This document shows positions 36,616-45,456 of a DNA stretch of 64,000 bases, one piece after another (position 1 is the stretch's first letter; every line of letters begins with the position of its first letter). The stretch spans positions 2,852,001-2,916,000 of the forward strand of contig NZ_NXNI01000001.1 of the NCBI RefSeq assembly GCF_002494345.1, read 5' to 3'. The stretch comes from Natrinema ejinorense. GTDB taxonomy: Archaea > Halobacteriota > Halobacteria > Halobacteriales > Natrialbaceae. Below the pieces are notes generated by a model. It had not been told where the DNA came from, did not search any database, and saw nothing but the letters and a program-made list of their open reading frames with translations. A program made the position numbers and the translations under genes.

Positions 36616-37166
36616 TTATTCGTTGCCGGCGATCGCGGCGACGAGATCGGCGATCGCATCCGCGATTCCGGTCAGGCTCTCGTCCGCGGTGTCGAGCCCG
36701 TGGCGCATCGCGAGAAACTCCAGATCGTTGTACGTCAGGAAGACGTCCCCGTCGTCTTCCCAGACCAGCAGTTTCTGTGGGAGATCGATCGCCACCGACC
36801 GTTCCGTCTGCATGAACGGCGTTCCGACGGTCGGATCCCCGAAGAGAAACGGGTCGTCGGCGGCAGCGACTGGTCGACCGATTCGGCGTTTGCGGCGTGA
36901 TCGACGGTCGCTACCAGCGTCAACTCCCGTTCCTCGAGCGCGGGTTCGACCCGAGACACCGTCGTCTCGAAATCGGCGTCGCTTTCGACAGTAACGAGAC
37001 CCGAGTCACTCTCGTCGTCACCGTCCGTCTGGTCGGCCTGTACGGCTTGTGCGGGTCCTCGGTCGCCAGCTACAGCCGTCGTCGAAACCCCGATACCGGC
37101 TGCGGCCCCGGCACCGAGTAGCTGGACGAGTCGCCGTCGCGCCATCTCGCTGGGTTGGTCCGTCAT
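36616..37166 (-). pseudogene. Frameshifted DUF302 protein with Tat signal
   Basis: The N-terminal frame starts at 37166 with a twin-arginine signal (ARRRLVQLLGAGAAAG) and an Asp-rich linker. A DUF302 start follows (GLVTVESDADFETTVSRV, then DHAANAESVDQSLPPT). The domain resumes in another frame with FLFGDPTVGTPFMQTE and ends VFLTYNDLEFLAMRHGL at 36616. One indel near 36850-36862 (within CGACGACCCG on the coding strand) explains the break. DUF302 proteins are small exported or cytoplasmic proteins of unknown role. This is either a real null allele or an assembly error. Confidence 0.75.
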
Positions 37167-37454
37167 GACAGGTGTGCTCACGGGATGTCATGCAGTAATT
37201 GTGCGGAACGGTTGCGCGGCAAACGGAACGTTGTCTCGCCGAAACGGTGGGAAGACGACCGGCCGGGAGAGCCGCGACTGGGTCGACCTGGCCCGGAACC
37301 GTCTCACCCCATCCGAGCACGGCAGAGACGAGGGAAAGCGCCAACAGACGATCCGAACGAAGAGCGTCGTCCGCAGACGGACCGCTGGCAGTCAGGGCCG
37401 GCGACCCCAGGGATGGGCCAGGGGGTCACCGGTCACACGGGACGAGGGACCGTC
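37167..37454. other. Gap without supported gene
   Basis: Some 290 bp of GC-rich sequence. Short open frames on both strands have no recognisable domain or good start context, so none is called. It may hold the promoter of the DUF302 gene. Confidence 0.35.
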
Positions 37455-37790
37455 TCAGTTCCCGCGACCCGCGCCGTGGATCTGTTCGACCTCGGCCTCG
37501 ATGTGGACCGAGTCGGGGAAGCTCTGTGCGGCGATGTTGCGTGCGAGGCTGTCGTGGCCGTGGATCTCGAGTTCGCGGGTGAAAACGGTGTACTCCCACG
37601 AGGAGAACTGGCGGTCGTCGTCGGCGTGGAGCCGACAGCGCTGTGGAACCGAGAACGTCTCCGGCGGGTGGGAGTGGGGACCTTTCAGCGCTGCCCCCTT
37701 TCGTTCCGCGTTGGTTTTGATGTCCTCGACGATGCCATCGAGCGCGGCGCGATCGCCGCTTTGGAGGGTGAGACGGGTGACGAAGGTCAT
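37455..37790 (-). CDS. uS10-like ribosomal protein paralogue
   Basis: The start MTFVTRLTLQSGDRAALDG at 37790 gives 111 residues. The uS10 fold is seen in RKGAALKGPHSHPPETFSVPQRCRL (loop region), WEYTVFTRELEIHG and the C-terminal strand DSVHIEAEVEQIHG. It is outside any ribosomal operon, and its divergence indicates a haloarchaeal S10-like paralogue rather than the main rps10. It may bind the ribosome or a transcription antitermination partner; that is inference. Confidence 0.7.
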   Translation of the reverse strand: MTFVTRLTLQSGDRAALDGIVEDIKTNAERKGAALKGPHSHPPETFSVPQRCRLHADDDRQFSSWEYTVFTRELEIHGHDSLARNIAAQSFPDSVHIEAEVEQIHGAGRGN

Positions 37791-37975
37791 AGCTGGTGTT
37801 GTCGCATACGTCCACGGTGGGAGCGTAAAAACCTGCTGAGACGGGACGATCACGTCCGCAGTCGGTCATCGACGGCACTCGATCGCCCGGTGACCGGCGG
37901 GAATCGGACAGGAATCAGTATACGCTGGACGAACAGTCCGATATTCTCTTAACGTCGCACCTGTTAGCCCACGTA

Positions 37976-38410
37976 ATGGCAGTCGAAGCTACGAGCGCAG
38001 GCGCGATCCTCTTCCGCGATACGCGGGGCCGGCGCGAGTATCTTCTACTCAAGAGCCGCCCAGGTGACTGGGAGTTTCCCAAGGGCGGTGTCGAAGGAGA
38101 TGAAGAACTACAGCAGACGGCGATCCGCGAAGTAACGGAAGAGGCAGGTATCGAACAGTTCCGACTCCTCGATGGCTTTCGCAGGGACTACGACTACGTC
38201 TTCGAAGCGAACGGGAAAACCATCCACAAAACCGTTCACCTCTTCGTCGCGAAGTCCTTCGAGGCGAGCGCGGAACTGTCAAACGAACATCGCGACCTCC
38301 AGTGGCGCGATTACGAACAGGCGATCAACACCGTCACGCAGGACGGCCCCAGAGAAATCCTCGAGGAGGCCCACGAGTTCCTCGACGAACGCGAGGAGGA
38401 CGAAGAATAG
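37976..38410 (+). CDS. Nudix hydrolase
   Basis: The 144-residue protein has an intact Nudix box (GGVEGDEELQQTAIREVTEEAGI in two halves, about 37-59), with all conserved Glu residues. The preceding LLLKSRPGDWEFPKG resembles Ap4A hydrolases. It probably removes dinucleoside polyphosphates or another nucleoside-diphosphate-linked waste product. It is a single gene with an acidic tail, and the diverged MITE-like repeat lies 40 bp downstream. Confidence 0.88.
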   Translation: MAVEATSAGAILFRDTRGRREYLLLKSRPGDWEFPKGGVEGDEELQQTAIREVTEEAGIEQFRLLDGFRRDYDYVFEANGKTIHKTVHLFVAKSFEASAELSNEHRDLQWRDYEQAINTVTQDGPREILEEAHEFLDEREEDEE

Positions 38411-38450
38411 CCACGGCGGCACTCCGCCCGGAATCGTCGCTTCGATCCTG

Positions 38451-38532
38451 CGATAGGATACAAACGATTCACACCCTGATCCTAACGGTGTCGTGCGATC
38501 AGGCGTGCAATGACTGTCAGTGGCTACGATAG
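38451..38532. repeat. MITE-like palindromic element, diverged copy 3
   Basis: The 82-bp stretch from CGATAGGATAC to GGCTACGATAG aligns along its length with the 86-bp element at 47018-47103. GTGTCGTGCGATCAGG and GTGCAATGACTGTCAGT are shared with few changes, and about four bases are missing near the left end. It is an older, decayed copy. Confidence 0.75.
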
Positions 38533-38795
38533 TCACCGTCGGCGGCGTACTCGTGGCGTTCGTCGAGTTCGACGCGACCGTTGCGGTCTGCCGCACGGTC
38601 GGGAAGGCCTTCGCGACGGTCAGCGCGACCACTACGTCGCAGTCAGCCACGGCACCCGCGTCCGTCCGAAATCGGAGCGAAAGCCATCGAACTCCGTCAC
38701 TGTCGTTCTGGCCCGATCCTGCTTTCCACCGTGGTGGGTCGGAAACGGACGAACGCACCGTAGCACACATAGTGACCCTGACCCTACGGAGAACA
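38533..38795. other. Gap upstream of the DUF5787 gene
   Basis: The stretch is open in the frame of the next gene, but its composition and lack of domain similarity argue against an extended N-terminus. No RNA gene or strong palindrome is seen. Confidence 0.35.
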
Positions 38796-39851
38796 GTGAC
38801 TCGAGACCCCGAGAGCGAATTCGCGTTCGAGTTGCGGACCTGCCGGTGGGCCGAACTCGAGTGGCCGCCCGGGGACGACTCCGTCAGCGACGACACCGCG
38901 ATCATCGTCGCTCGCCAACTCGGGACGAAGCGCCGTCGCTGGGACACGATCGTCCTCGAATGCAACCGCGACGGCCTCCGCCGGCGAGCGAACTTCGGCC
39001 TCGAACGGCTCGACAGCGATCTCCGCCACGTCGTCGGCAACGCTCCTGCAGAGTGGGCCTACTACCGCGATGCCCTGCCACAGCCAGGCTACCCCTGGCG
39101 ATACGTCCGCGAAGCGATCCACCGCGCCGACGACCGCGGGATCCTCGAGACGCGAAAGAGAGGCAATCGTATCGAGATCCGGCGAAAGTGGATCTATCCC
39201 GACTGGCTCGAGCGGGTCGTCGCGATCGAGAACAAACCGGACTTGGACGCCAGCGCCGCCCGCGCGCTCGCCTCGCAACTCGAGTACGACGTCGCCGTCG
39301 GGCTGGCCGACGAAGTCTGGGTTGCAACCCGACAAACGGACGAGCGCGTCGAACCCGCGCTCTTCGAGGACCTGCCGGTCGAGGCAGGGATCCTCACACT
39401 CGAGCCCGACGACCTGACCGCCGAGGTCGAGTGGCACCCCCGATCGCTCGCGATCGACGAGTCGGGGAGCCGAATCCTCGAGCGTCCCGACGGCGGAGAG
39501 CGGGACGACTCCGCCGCCCGGTTCGAGTACGTCGACCCCGAGTGGAAAGCCGCGAAACGGCTCGCGATCGCCGAGCGGGCCTACGAACGCGGTTGGCGGT
39601 CGTTCGTCGACACGATGCGTCCCGACTGCCGACACTTCGAGTTGTGCGCTCGAGACGGTGTGCAGGCGCTCCCCCACTGCGCCGCCAAGGGCTGCTCCCA
39701 GACGACCGCCGAGTGTTCCGGCACCTGTGGCGAGTTCGAACCCGAGCCGCCGGTCTGGCGTACCCGCGGCTGGCCGATCGAGGGCGGGCCCGGAAAACGG
39801 GTACAACAACTCCTCGCGGACCGCCGGCGGAGACGGCGACCGGGGGTATGA
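38796..39851 (+). CDS. DUF5787 family protein, possible PD-(D/E)XK-like fold
   Basis: The GTG at 38796 (MTRDPESEFAFELRTCRWAE) gives 351 residues; a GTG eight codons earlier is also in frame. The middle contains VVAIENKPDLDASAARALASQLEYDVAVGLADEVWVAT. An E-x-K after a hydrophobic strand plus a following helix resembles the PD-(D/E)XK nuclease core. A C-terminal Cys cluster (CRHFELCARDG, PHCAAKGC, CSGTCGEF, about 285-325) could bind zinc or an iron-sulfur cluster. This haloarchaeal family is uncharacterised; nuclease function is inference only. Confidence 0.6.
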   Translation: MTRDPESEFAFELRTCRWAELEWPPGDDSVSDDTAIIVARQLGTKRRRWDTIVLECNRDGLRRRANFGLERLDSDLRHVVGNAPAEWAYYRDALPQPGYPWRYVREAIHRADDRGILETRKRGNRIEIRRKWIYPDWLERVVAIENKPDLDASAARALASQLEYDVAVGLADEVWVATRQTDERVEPALFEDLPVEAGILTLEPDDLTAEVEWHPRSLAIDESGSRILERPDGGERDDSAARFEYVDPEWKAAKRLAIAERAYERGWRSFVDTMRPDCRHFELCARDGVQALPHCAAKGCSQTTAECSGTCGEFEPEPPVWRTRGWPIEGGPGKRVQQLLADRRRRRRPGV

Positions 39852-39870
39852 CGCGTCCCCGACCGAGGCG

Positions 39871-40374
39871 TCAATCGGAGACGGAAACCTCGAGGTCGTC
39901 GCGCTCGACCACCAGCCGAAACGTGGGGACGGTGCGGTACTCGACCTCGACGACACCCTTCCGGCGCAGGCTCTGGAGGCCCGAACGGACGTCCTCGGCC
40001 CCGGGATCGACGTCGTACTCGTCTCGGAGCTTGTGGAGCACCGAGACGACGCTCTCGGATCGCTCCTCGGGACCCGCCAGTACCGCGACGATCCGGGCCT
40101 GTAGTTCGGGCACGCGGATCTTGGAGGGGACGCCGTCGGACTCGGGATCGCTCTCGATGCCCGGCTCGACGTCGACCAGGTCGGCCGCCTCCGCGGTCGC
40201 GCGGATCAGGCTGTTGTCGTCCCGGAAGTAGTAGTCGCCGAGTTCGTTCTCGAGGTACTGGTGGACCTCGCTGCCGCTGTCCATTCCCCAGCGCTCCTGG
40301 AGTTCGGAGTTCTTCGTCGGCTGTAGCTCCACTACGTCCGCCAACCGGTCCTGGGCCTCCTCCGAGAGCGTCAT
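39871..40374 (-). CDS. DUF5797 family small regulator-like protein
   Basis: The start MTLSEEAQDRLADVVELQPT (40374) gives 167 residues. An N-terminal winged-helix-like segment (LADVVELQPTKNSELQERWGMDSGSEVHQYL) precedes a second helical segment with SVLHKLRDEYDVDPGAEDVRSGLQSLRRKGVVEVEYRTVPTF. Two short winged helices in tandem suggest nucleic-acid binding. The haloarchaeal family has no known function. Confidence 0.55.
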   Translation of the reverse strand: MTLSEEAQDRLADVVELQPTKNSELQERWGMDSGSEVHQYLENELGDYYFRDDNSLIRATAEAADLVDVEPGIESDPESDGVPSKIRVPELQARIVAVLAGPEERSESVVSVLHKLRDEYDVDPGAEDVRSGLQSLRRKGVVEVEYRTVPTFRLVVERDDLEVSVSD

Positions 40375-40442
40375 CGTCGAACCGTATGCGGATCCGCTAC
40401 TTTTGCGTTGCGTCCCGGCATGGGCTCGGGGGCGCTCGCCGC

Positions 40443-41609
40443 TCAGTCGAACTCGCCGAGGAACGATCGCAGGTCGTCGACGAACAGATCGGGAACTTCC
40501 ATCGCCGCGAAGTGGCCGCCCTCGGGCATCTCGCTCCAGTGGCGGATGTCGTAGACCGCCTCCGCCCAGGCGCGGGGCGTTTTGTACACTTCTGCCGGAT
40601 AGCGGGCGTGGCCAGTTGGCACGTCGACGGACTCCGGCGTCGCCGCTCCCACGTCGGTTTCGTAGTAGATCCGCATCGAGGAATTGATCGTTTCGGTGAG
40701 CCAGTAGACGCTGAGGTTGTCGAGCAGTCGGTCGCGATCGAAGTGAGCGTCGAGATCGCCGTCGCAGTCGCTCCAGGTCCGGAACTTCTCGACGATCCAG
40801 CCCGCGAGCCCGGCCGGCGAGTCGGTGAGCCCGTACGCCAGACTCTGTGGTTTGGTCGCCTGAATCTCGTGGTACGCGGTCTCTCCATCGCGGAACTCCG
40901 CGGTCGCCTCGTAGTCGGCCCACCCTTGCTCATCGAGGAGTTCCGTCGGGTCCTCGGCCTCGAGCGACGACGGATTCAGGAAGAGCATGTTCGTGTGAAT
41001 CGCCTCGACGCGGTCGGGATAGTTCGCACCCAGCAAGGCGGTGACCAGCCCACCCCAGTCGCCACCCTGTGCGACGTATCTGTCGTAGCCGAGCCGATCC
41101 ATCAGTTCGGCGACGGTGTCCGCTACCCGCGGGACGTCGTACCCCTGCTCGCTGGTGGGGCCCGAAAAGCCAAATCCCGGGAGCGACGGCGCGACGACGT
41201 GGAACGCGTCCGCCCGGTTGCCGCCGTGGGCCGCCGGATCCGCGAGCGGGCCGAGCACGTCGAGGAACTCCGCGACCGAGCCCGGCCAGCCGTGGCTCAG
41301 GACGAGCGGCGTCGCGTCCGGCTCGGGCGAGCGAACGTGATAGAAGTGGAGTCGCTGGCCGTCGATCGTCGTCTCGTACTGATCGAACTCGTTGCACCGA
41401 TCCTCGAACGCCGTCCAGTCGAACTCCTCGCGCCAGTACTCGCAGAGCTCCCGAAGAGACTCGCGTTCGGTCCCGTATTCCCACCCCGAGTCGGGGAGTT
41501 GGTCGGGCCAGCGCGTCCGTTCCAGTCGCCGCCGGAGGTCGTCGATCTCGTCTCGATCGACCGACACCTCGAACGGTCGAACCGAGTCGTCGTCGGGGGC
41601 TGTCGTCAT
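40443..41609 (-). CDS. Epoxide hydrolase family protein
   Basis: The start MTTAPDDDSVRPFEVSV (41609) gives 388 residues. The N-terminal epoxide-hydrolase lid domain (RPFEVSVDRDEIDDLRRRLERTRWPD) precedes an alpha/beta-hydrolase core with LVLSHGWPGSVAEF (oxyanion HGWPG), nucleophile Asp in AQGGDWGG, lid Tyr residues, and a C-terminal His in PEGGHFAAME. It matches microsomal-type epoxide hydrolases of normal length. The natural epoxide substrate in a haloarchaeon is unknown. Confidence 0.87.
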   Translation of the reverse strand: MTTAPDDDSVRPFEVSVDRDEIDDLRRRLERTRWPDQLPDSGWEYGTERESLRELCEYWREEFDWTAFEDRCNEFDQYETTIDGQRLHFYHVRSPEPDATPLVLSHGWPGSVAEFLDVLGPLADPAAHGGNRADAFHVVAPSLPGFGFSGPTSEQGYDVPRVADTVAELMDRLGYDRYVAQGGDWGGLVTALLGANYPDRVEAIHTNMLFLNPSSLEAEDPTELLDEQGWADYEATAEFRDGETAYHEIQATKPQSLAYGLTDSPAGLAGWIVEKFRTWSDCDGDLDAHFDRDRLLDNLSVYWLTETINSSMRIYYETDVGAATPESVDVPTGHARYPAEVYKTPRAWAEAVYDIRHWSEMPEGGHFAAMEVPDLFVDDLRSFLGEFD

Positions 41610-41714
41610 GGCGACCCCTCGAGTCCGAGCGTATCGGTCCGTGCGACAGTGGTGAGTGCCCACATACGCTCCCCAACTCGGGCCGTCCTCAAAGTAGTAT
41701 GGCGACGTGCCCCC

Positions 41715-43004
41715 TCAATCGCTTCCGACGACCGGAACGGAGGCCGACGTCTCGAGCGTCTCTTCGACCTGCGTATACACGAGAGCCAGCCCGAGCACTG
41801 CGAGTGTCGTCCCGAAGACGAAGGGAACTTCGAAGCCGTACCCGACCAGCGCGCCAGAGGAAAGCGGCCCGAGGGCGATCCCGTAGCCAAACGCCATCGT
41901 CAGCACCGACAGCTTCGACCCGGACTCGCCCGGGCCGGCGAGATCGCCCACCAACGCCAGCGACGGGGCAAAGACCATCGCGGCGGCGATGCCCTGGGAC
42001 AGCCGGGCGAGGAACATCAGAACGGACGAGAAGAGAAACCCCTGTACGAGCGTCGTCGGCACCAGCAACAGCATTCCGACGACGATGAACGGCCGCCGGC
42101 CGTACCGATCACAGGCCCGCCCGATCGGCGTCTGGAGGGCGACCTGCGCGATGATGAACGCCGCGAACTGCAGCCCGAACCAGGTCGATCCCTGCTCGAG
42201 GCGAGCGTTGACCTGGGGCTGGATCGTCGCGAACAGCGCGATCGCGGTCGCCATGAACAGCGACGCGACGCCGAGGGTGAAGACGGGATCGAGCAGGTTC
42301 GTGCCCGACCGATCGAGGATCGGGATCGAGAGGTCCGCGCCGGCGTTGGCGGCCGTCGATTCGGGGTCGGAGACGAGGACCGTCACCATGACGTAGCTGA
42401 TCGTGGCCGTGATCGTCGCGATGTAAAAGGCTGCGTCGAAGCCGTCGATCACCGCCCCGCCGGGAAGCGCGTACGGCCCGCGACTGACGACCGCACCGGC
42501 GACCGCCGGGCCGGCACCGAAACCGACCAGCCGAAAGGTGTTGTAGACCCCCATGTTCCCGCCGCGATCGCCCGTCGTCGCGAGTTCGTTGACCAGGGCC
42601 ACCGACGACGGGATGATGAAGGCGACGCTGACGCCCTGTAACCCGCGGATGACCAGCAGCGAGACGTACGTCTCCGCGAAAACGTAGGCCACGTTCGTCA
42701 TCGCGAGCCCGGCGAGGCCGACCAGAATGAACGGCTTTCGCCGTCCGATGCGGTCCGACAGCCGGCCGGTAACGGGCTGAAAACTGCTGTTGAGGAAGCC
42801 AAACAGCGAGAGAACCAGCCCGATGATCATCGACTCGCCGAGACCGAACGCCGTCCCGCCGACGACGCCGCTGGTCACGTACAGCGGAATGACGATGATC
42901 AGAAACGAGTTCCCGATCCCGTCAGCCATCCGGGCACCCGCCAGCGCGAGCACCCGTCGATCCACGGCAAACGGCGCGACGAGCCGCTCCACGAGTCTCC
43001 GCAT
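41715..43004 (-). CDS. Major facilitator superfamily transporter
   Basis: The start MRRLVERLVAPFAVDRRVL (43004) gives 429 residues with 12 predicted membrane segments. Loop motifs GRLSDRIGRRKPFILVG (helices 2-3) and GRACDRYGRRPFIVVG (helices 8-9) are the duplicated MFS signature and show an intact two-half transporter. It resembles DHA1-type multidrug exporters. The substrate is unknown. Confidence 0.85.
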   Translation of the reverse strand: MRRLVERLVAPFAVDRRVLALAGARMADGIGNSFLIIVIPLYVTSGVVGGTAFGLGESMIIGLVLSLFGFLNSSFQPVTGRLSDRIGRRKPFILVGLAGLAMTNVAYVFAETYVSLLVIRGLQGVSVAFIIPSSVALVNELATTGDRGGNMGVYNTFRLVGFGAGPAVAGAVVSRGPYALPGGAVIDGFDAAFYIATITATISYVMVTVLVSDPESTAANAGADLSIPILDRSGTNLLDPVFTLGVASLFMATAIALFATIQPQVNARLEQGSTWFGLQFAAFIIAQVALQTPIGRACDRYGRRPFIVVGMLLLVPTTLVQGFLFSSVLMFLARLSQGIAAAMVFAPSLALVGDLAGPGESGSKLSVLTMAFGYGIALGPLSSGALVGYGFEVPFVFGTTLAVLGLALVYTQVEETLETSASVPVVGSD

Positions 43005-43119
43005 GGACAATACCTGTGTTATCTCGCCCGATTATAGTTTCGAATCGAAATGTCACGTGCGTGGATGCTCCGTTCCAGCAGGGCGACACTACAAGCCACT
43101 CCGGCGCGTCAACCAACCC

Positions 43120-43374
43120 ATGTCCGACGTCAAACTCAGCCGAATCGACGCCGTCTTCGCGGACCTCGAGTACCCGATCACGCAGGACCACGCCGTCACC
43201 GAACTCGAGGACGTCACGCTCTTGCTCGCCGACGGCGAGCGAAATCTGGGGACGCTCGTCGAAAAAAGCGAGCGCGACCGCTTCGAATCGATGGACGACC
43301 TCCGGGCGGAACTCCACAACGTCCTCCCCCGAGAGGCCGTCGGCGAGCCCTACCAGTCGGAGGGAGAGGGCTAG
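43120..43374 (+). CDS. DUF5789 family small protein
   Basis: The 84-residue protein (MSDVKLSRIDAVFADLEYPI) has a compact helical fold with ITQDHAVTELEDVTLLLADGERNLGTLVEKSERDRF in the middle and acidic ends. It corresponds to a short haloarchaeal family, perhaps related to DUF2795. It precedes the TFS gene by 80 bp on the same strand. No function is known. Confidence 0.6.
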   Translation: MSDVKLSRIDAVFADLEYPITQDHAVTELEDVTLLLADGERNLGTLVEKSERDRFESMDDLRAELHNVLPREAVGEPYQSEGEG

Positions 43375-43454
43375 CTCGCGGGGGCGACCCCGCGGCCGGT
43401 CGGCGAGCCTAAACAGGTCTCTTAAGTCACTCGACCCCCGTAGCCCGGACAACG

Positions 43455-43763
43455 ATGGAATTTTGCGACGAATGCGGTTCGATGATGAAAGCCGAGGACG
43501 GCCTCTGGGAGTGCGGTAGCTGCGGGTTTACGAAACCGAAAGGCGACGCGGACCAGTATATCGTCACCGACGATCAGGAGGCCAGCGAGATCATCGAGTC
43601 CTCCGGCGAGACCTCGCTGCCCGAAACCGACGCGATCTGTCCCGAGTGTGGCAACGGCCGCGCCCACTGGTACATGCAACAGATCCGGTCGGCCGACGAG
43701 TCCGAAACGCGCTTTTTCATCTGCACTGAGTGCGAGCACAAGTGGCGCGAGGACGACAACTAA
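43455..43763 (+). CDS. tfs: Transcription factor S (archaeal TFIIS-like cleavage factor)
   Basis: The 102-residue protein has two zinc ribbons. The N-terminal ribbon is MEFCDECGSMM...WECGSCGF (about 1-24). The C-terminal ribbon is ICPECGNGRAHWYMQQIRSADESETRFFICTECEHKW (about 61-98). The Asp-Glu in RSADESET is the catalytic acidic pair that enters the RNA polymerase active site to rescue backtracked complexes. Length and motifs match archaeal TFS. A composite repeat starts directly at its stop codon. Confidence 0.93.
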   Translation: MEFCDECGSMMKAEDGLWECGSCGFTKPKGDADQYIVTDDQEASEIIESSGETSLPETDAICPECGNGRAHWYMQQIRSADESETRFFICTECEHKWREDDN

Positions 43764-44167
43764 CGAAATTTTGCGCTGCGGTCTATCGCGAGCGACGCTT
43801 TGAGCGTCGCTCGCGATGTCACTCGGCAAAATCTTCAAAAGAGCGCGAAGCGCTCTTTTGGACATCGCGGGATCTTCGATCCCGCTCAGTTTCGATTAAA
43901 AGCACCGGAAGACGCTCCGCGTCTTCCGAGCTCTCGTTCACTTCGTTCACGAGAACACACCTCCTTCCCCGCCAGTCGCGCGGGGCGCGGCTTCTGGGTC
44001 AGTCGTCAGCCCGCTCGCTCACCGGCTCACGGCTGCGCCGTTCGCCTTCCCGCGGCGCGAAGCGCCGCGCACTCGTTCGCTCGCGACCGTGATCGTGGAA
44101 CCGCCTGCCCTCCCCCGAGTCGCGGACTCCTCGCGATGCTCGGAGTCCGCTCCCGGCCATGGCTCTC
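43764..44167 (+). repeat. Composite 3'-end repeat, copy C (most complete)
   Basis: CGAAATTTTGCGCTG (43764-43778) follows the TFS stop with no gap. A long hairpin (ATCGCGAGCGACGC...GCGTCGCTCGCGAT) comes next, then CAAAATCTTCAAA. Further hairpins (AGAGCGCGAAGCGCTCT, GGAAGACGCTCCGCGTCTTCC) precede blocks shared with copies A and B, ending GCTCGGAGTCCGCTCCCGGCCA. No gene is supported in it. Confidence 0.75.
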
Positions 44168-44215
44168 GAGTTATCTCTATACCGCCGGCGGAACTCGAGG
44201 GGAGGGAGAACCGCC

Positions 44216-44992
44216 CTATTCGTTGCGGGCGATCGTCAGATAGCCGGTGTGACCGACGGGCGCGGTCGAGGGTCGCGAGCCCCGTTCGTCGAACTGCATC
44301 TCGCGTTGAATCGTCTCTCGAGTCGTCACGTCCGAGAGGCCGACCTCGCGGGCCGTCTTCGAGACCTCGCGAGTCGACTCGATAAAGGGGCTGTAGACCG
44401 CGACGAACCCGCCGTCGACGAGCAGGTCGGGCGCGTGCTCGACCATCGCGGGTGCGTCGGCCGTATCGAGGGTCAGGACGTCGAACGACGACGGCTCGAG
44501 AGCGTCGACGTCCTCGAGAACGTCACCGGTTCGAACGTCGACGGCGTCCTCGACGCCACCCAGCGCCATGTTCTCGCGGGCCACGTCGGCGAACTCGGCG
44601 TCTTGTTCGTAAGTCACGACCTCGGCCCCGGCCCGGGCCATCATGGCCGCGAGGACGCCGGTTCCGGTGCCGGCGTCGAGGACCCGGTCGCCGCCGGCGA
44701 TACCGGTCTCGCCGATGACGAGCCCGATGTCGCGGGGCACCATCGGTGCGCCCGTCCGCTCGAAGTGATGGAAAAGATCGGGGCCGCGCAGCCGACGGAC
44801 CTGGAACTCGTCGCCCAGATGCGTCTCGATGGTGTCGCCCGACTGAACGTCCTCGGGGACCTCGAGAACGCCGAGGTCGGTCCCCTGTTCGCCGCCGGGT
44901 TCGACGAGGTACTCGCGATCGCCGCGGACGAGCAGCACCGGGACACGGTCGGTACTGTCGGCCGCACGCTCGTCCTCGCTCACGCGAGTCAC
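44216..44992 (-). CDS. trmI: tRNA (adenine-N1)-methyltransferase, TrmI type
   Basis: The GTG at 44992 overlaps the aNAC stop by 4 bp and gives 258 residues; a second in-frame GTG three codons later is possible. After an N-terminal beta domain, the SAM-binding motif [22 protein letters not shown] (about 101-122) and [18 protein letters not shown] follow. [22 protein letters not shown] and [10 protein letters not shown] complete the TrmI fold. It methylates A57/A58 in the tRNA T-loop. The link to aNAC in one transcript is common in archaea. Confidence 0.88.
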   Translation of the reverse strand: MTRVSEDERAADSTDRVPVLLVRGDREYLVEPGGEQGTDLGVLEVPEDVQSGDTIETHLGDEFQVRRLRGPDLFHHFERTGAPMVPRDIGLVIGETGIAGGDRVLDAGTGTGVLAAMMARAGAEVVTYEQDAEFADVARENMALGGVEDAVDVRTGDVLEDVDALEPSSFDVLTLDTADAPAMVEHAPDLLVDGGFVAVYSPFIESTREVSKTAREVGLSDVTTRETIQREMQFDERGSRPSTAPVGHTGYLTIARNE

Positions 44993-45375
44993 TCGAGGGA
45001 GCCGACTGCCGCGGCGAGATCGCCGTCGTTCGCTTCGAGGGCCTCGCGGGCCTCGTCCTCACCCACGCCGGCGCGCGTGGCGACGAGTTCGACGTCCTCG
45101 TCGGGGATCGACGACCCGGCATCGGAATCGGATTCGCCACCGGCACTGCCACCGGCCGAGCCGGCTTCGACCTCCTCGGGCGAGCCGATGACCTGGTAGG
45201 TCTCCTGACCGCGGGCGTCCATCTTGGTGACCTCGGCGTCGTCGAAGACGAGGTCGTACTCGTCGGTACGGATGATGACCTCCTCGGCGTCGATGTCCTC
45301 GACGTCGATACCCATCTGCTCCATCATCTGTTCCATCTTGCGCGGGTTGAGTCCGCCGCCGCCTCCTCCAAACAT
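44989..45375 (-). CDS. nac: Nascent polypeptide-associated complex protein (aNAC)
   Basis: The start [23 protein letters not shown] (45375) gives 128 residues. The NAC domain (about 15-65; [36 protein letters not shown]) is followed by an acidic linker and a C-terminal UBA domain (about 88-128; [29 protein letters not shown]). It binds emerging polypeptides at the ribosome exit tunnel. The stop overlaps the trmI start. Confidence 0.92.
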   Translation of the reverse strand: MFGGGGGGLNPRKMEQMMEQMGIDVEDIDAEEVIIRTDEYDLVFDDAEVTKMDARGQETYQVIGSPEEVEAGSAGGSAGGESDSDAGSSIPDEDVELVATRAGVGEDEAREALEANDGDLAAAVGSLE

Positions 45376-45456
45376 ACTCGACACGTCGCCACGGGCGACC
45401 TTTTACTTTGTCGTTCCTCGAGGAGCGACGACCTCACCGGGCTCGGACGCGACTCG

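Noticed and set aside
37018-37344. Possible exported protein on the minus strand near the DUF302 gene
   Set aside because: It overlaps the DUF302 N-terminus out of frame and becomes Arg/Thr-rich without domain or conserved start.
38520-38795. Longer N-terminus of the DUF5787 protein
   Set aside because: It would begin inside the diverged palindromic element and has no family similarity; the internal GTG gives a normal start.
42922-43452. Minus-strand frame opposite the DUF5789 gene
   Set aside because: It is antisense to a better-supported small gene and has no recognisable domain.
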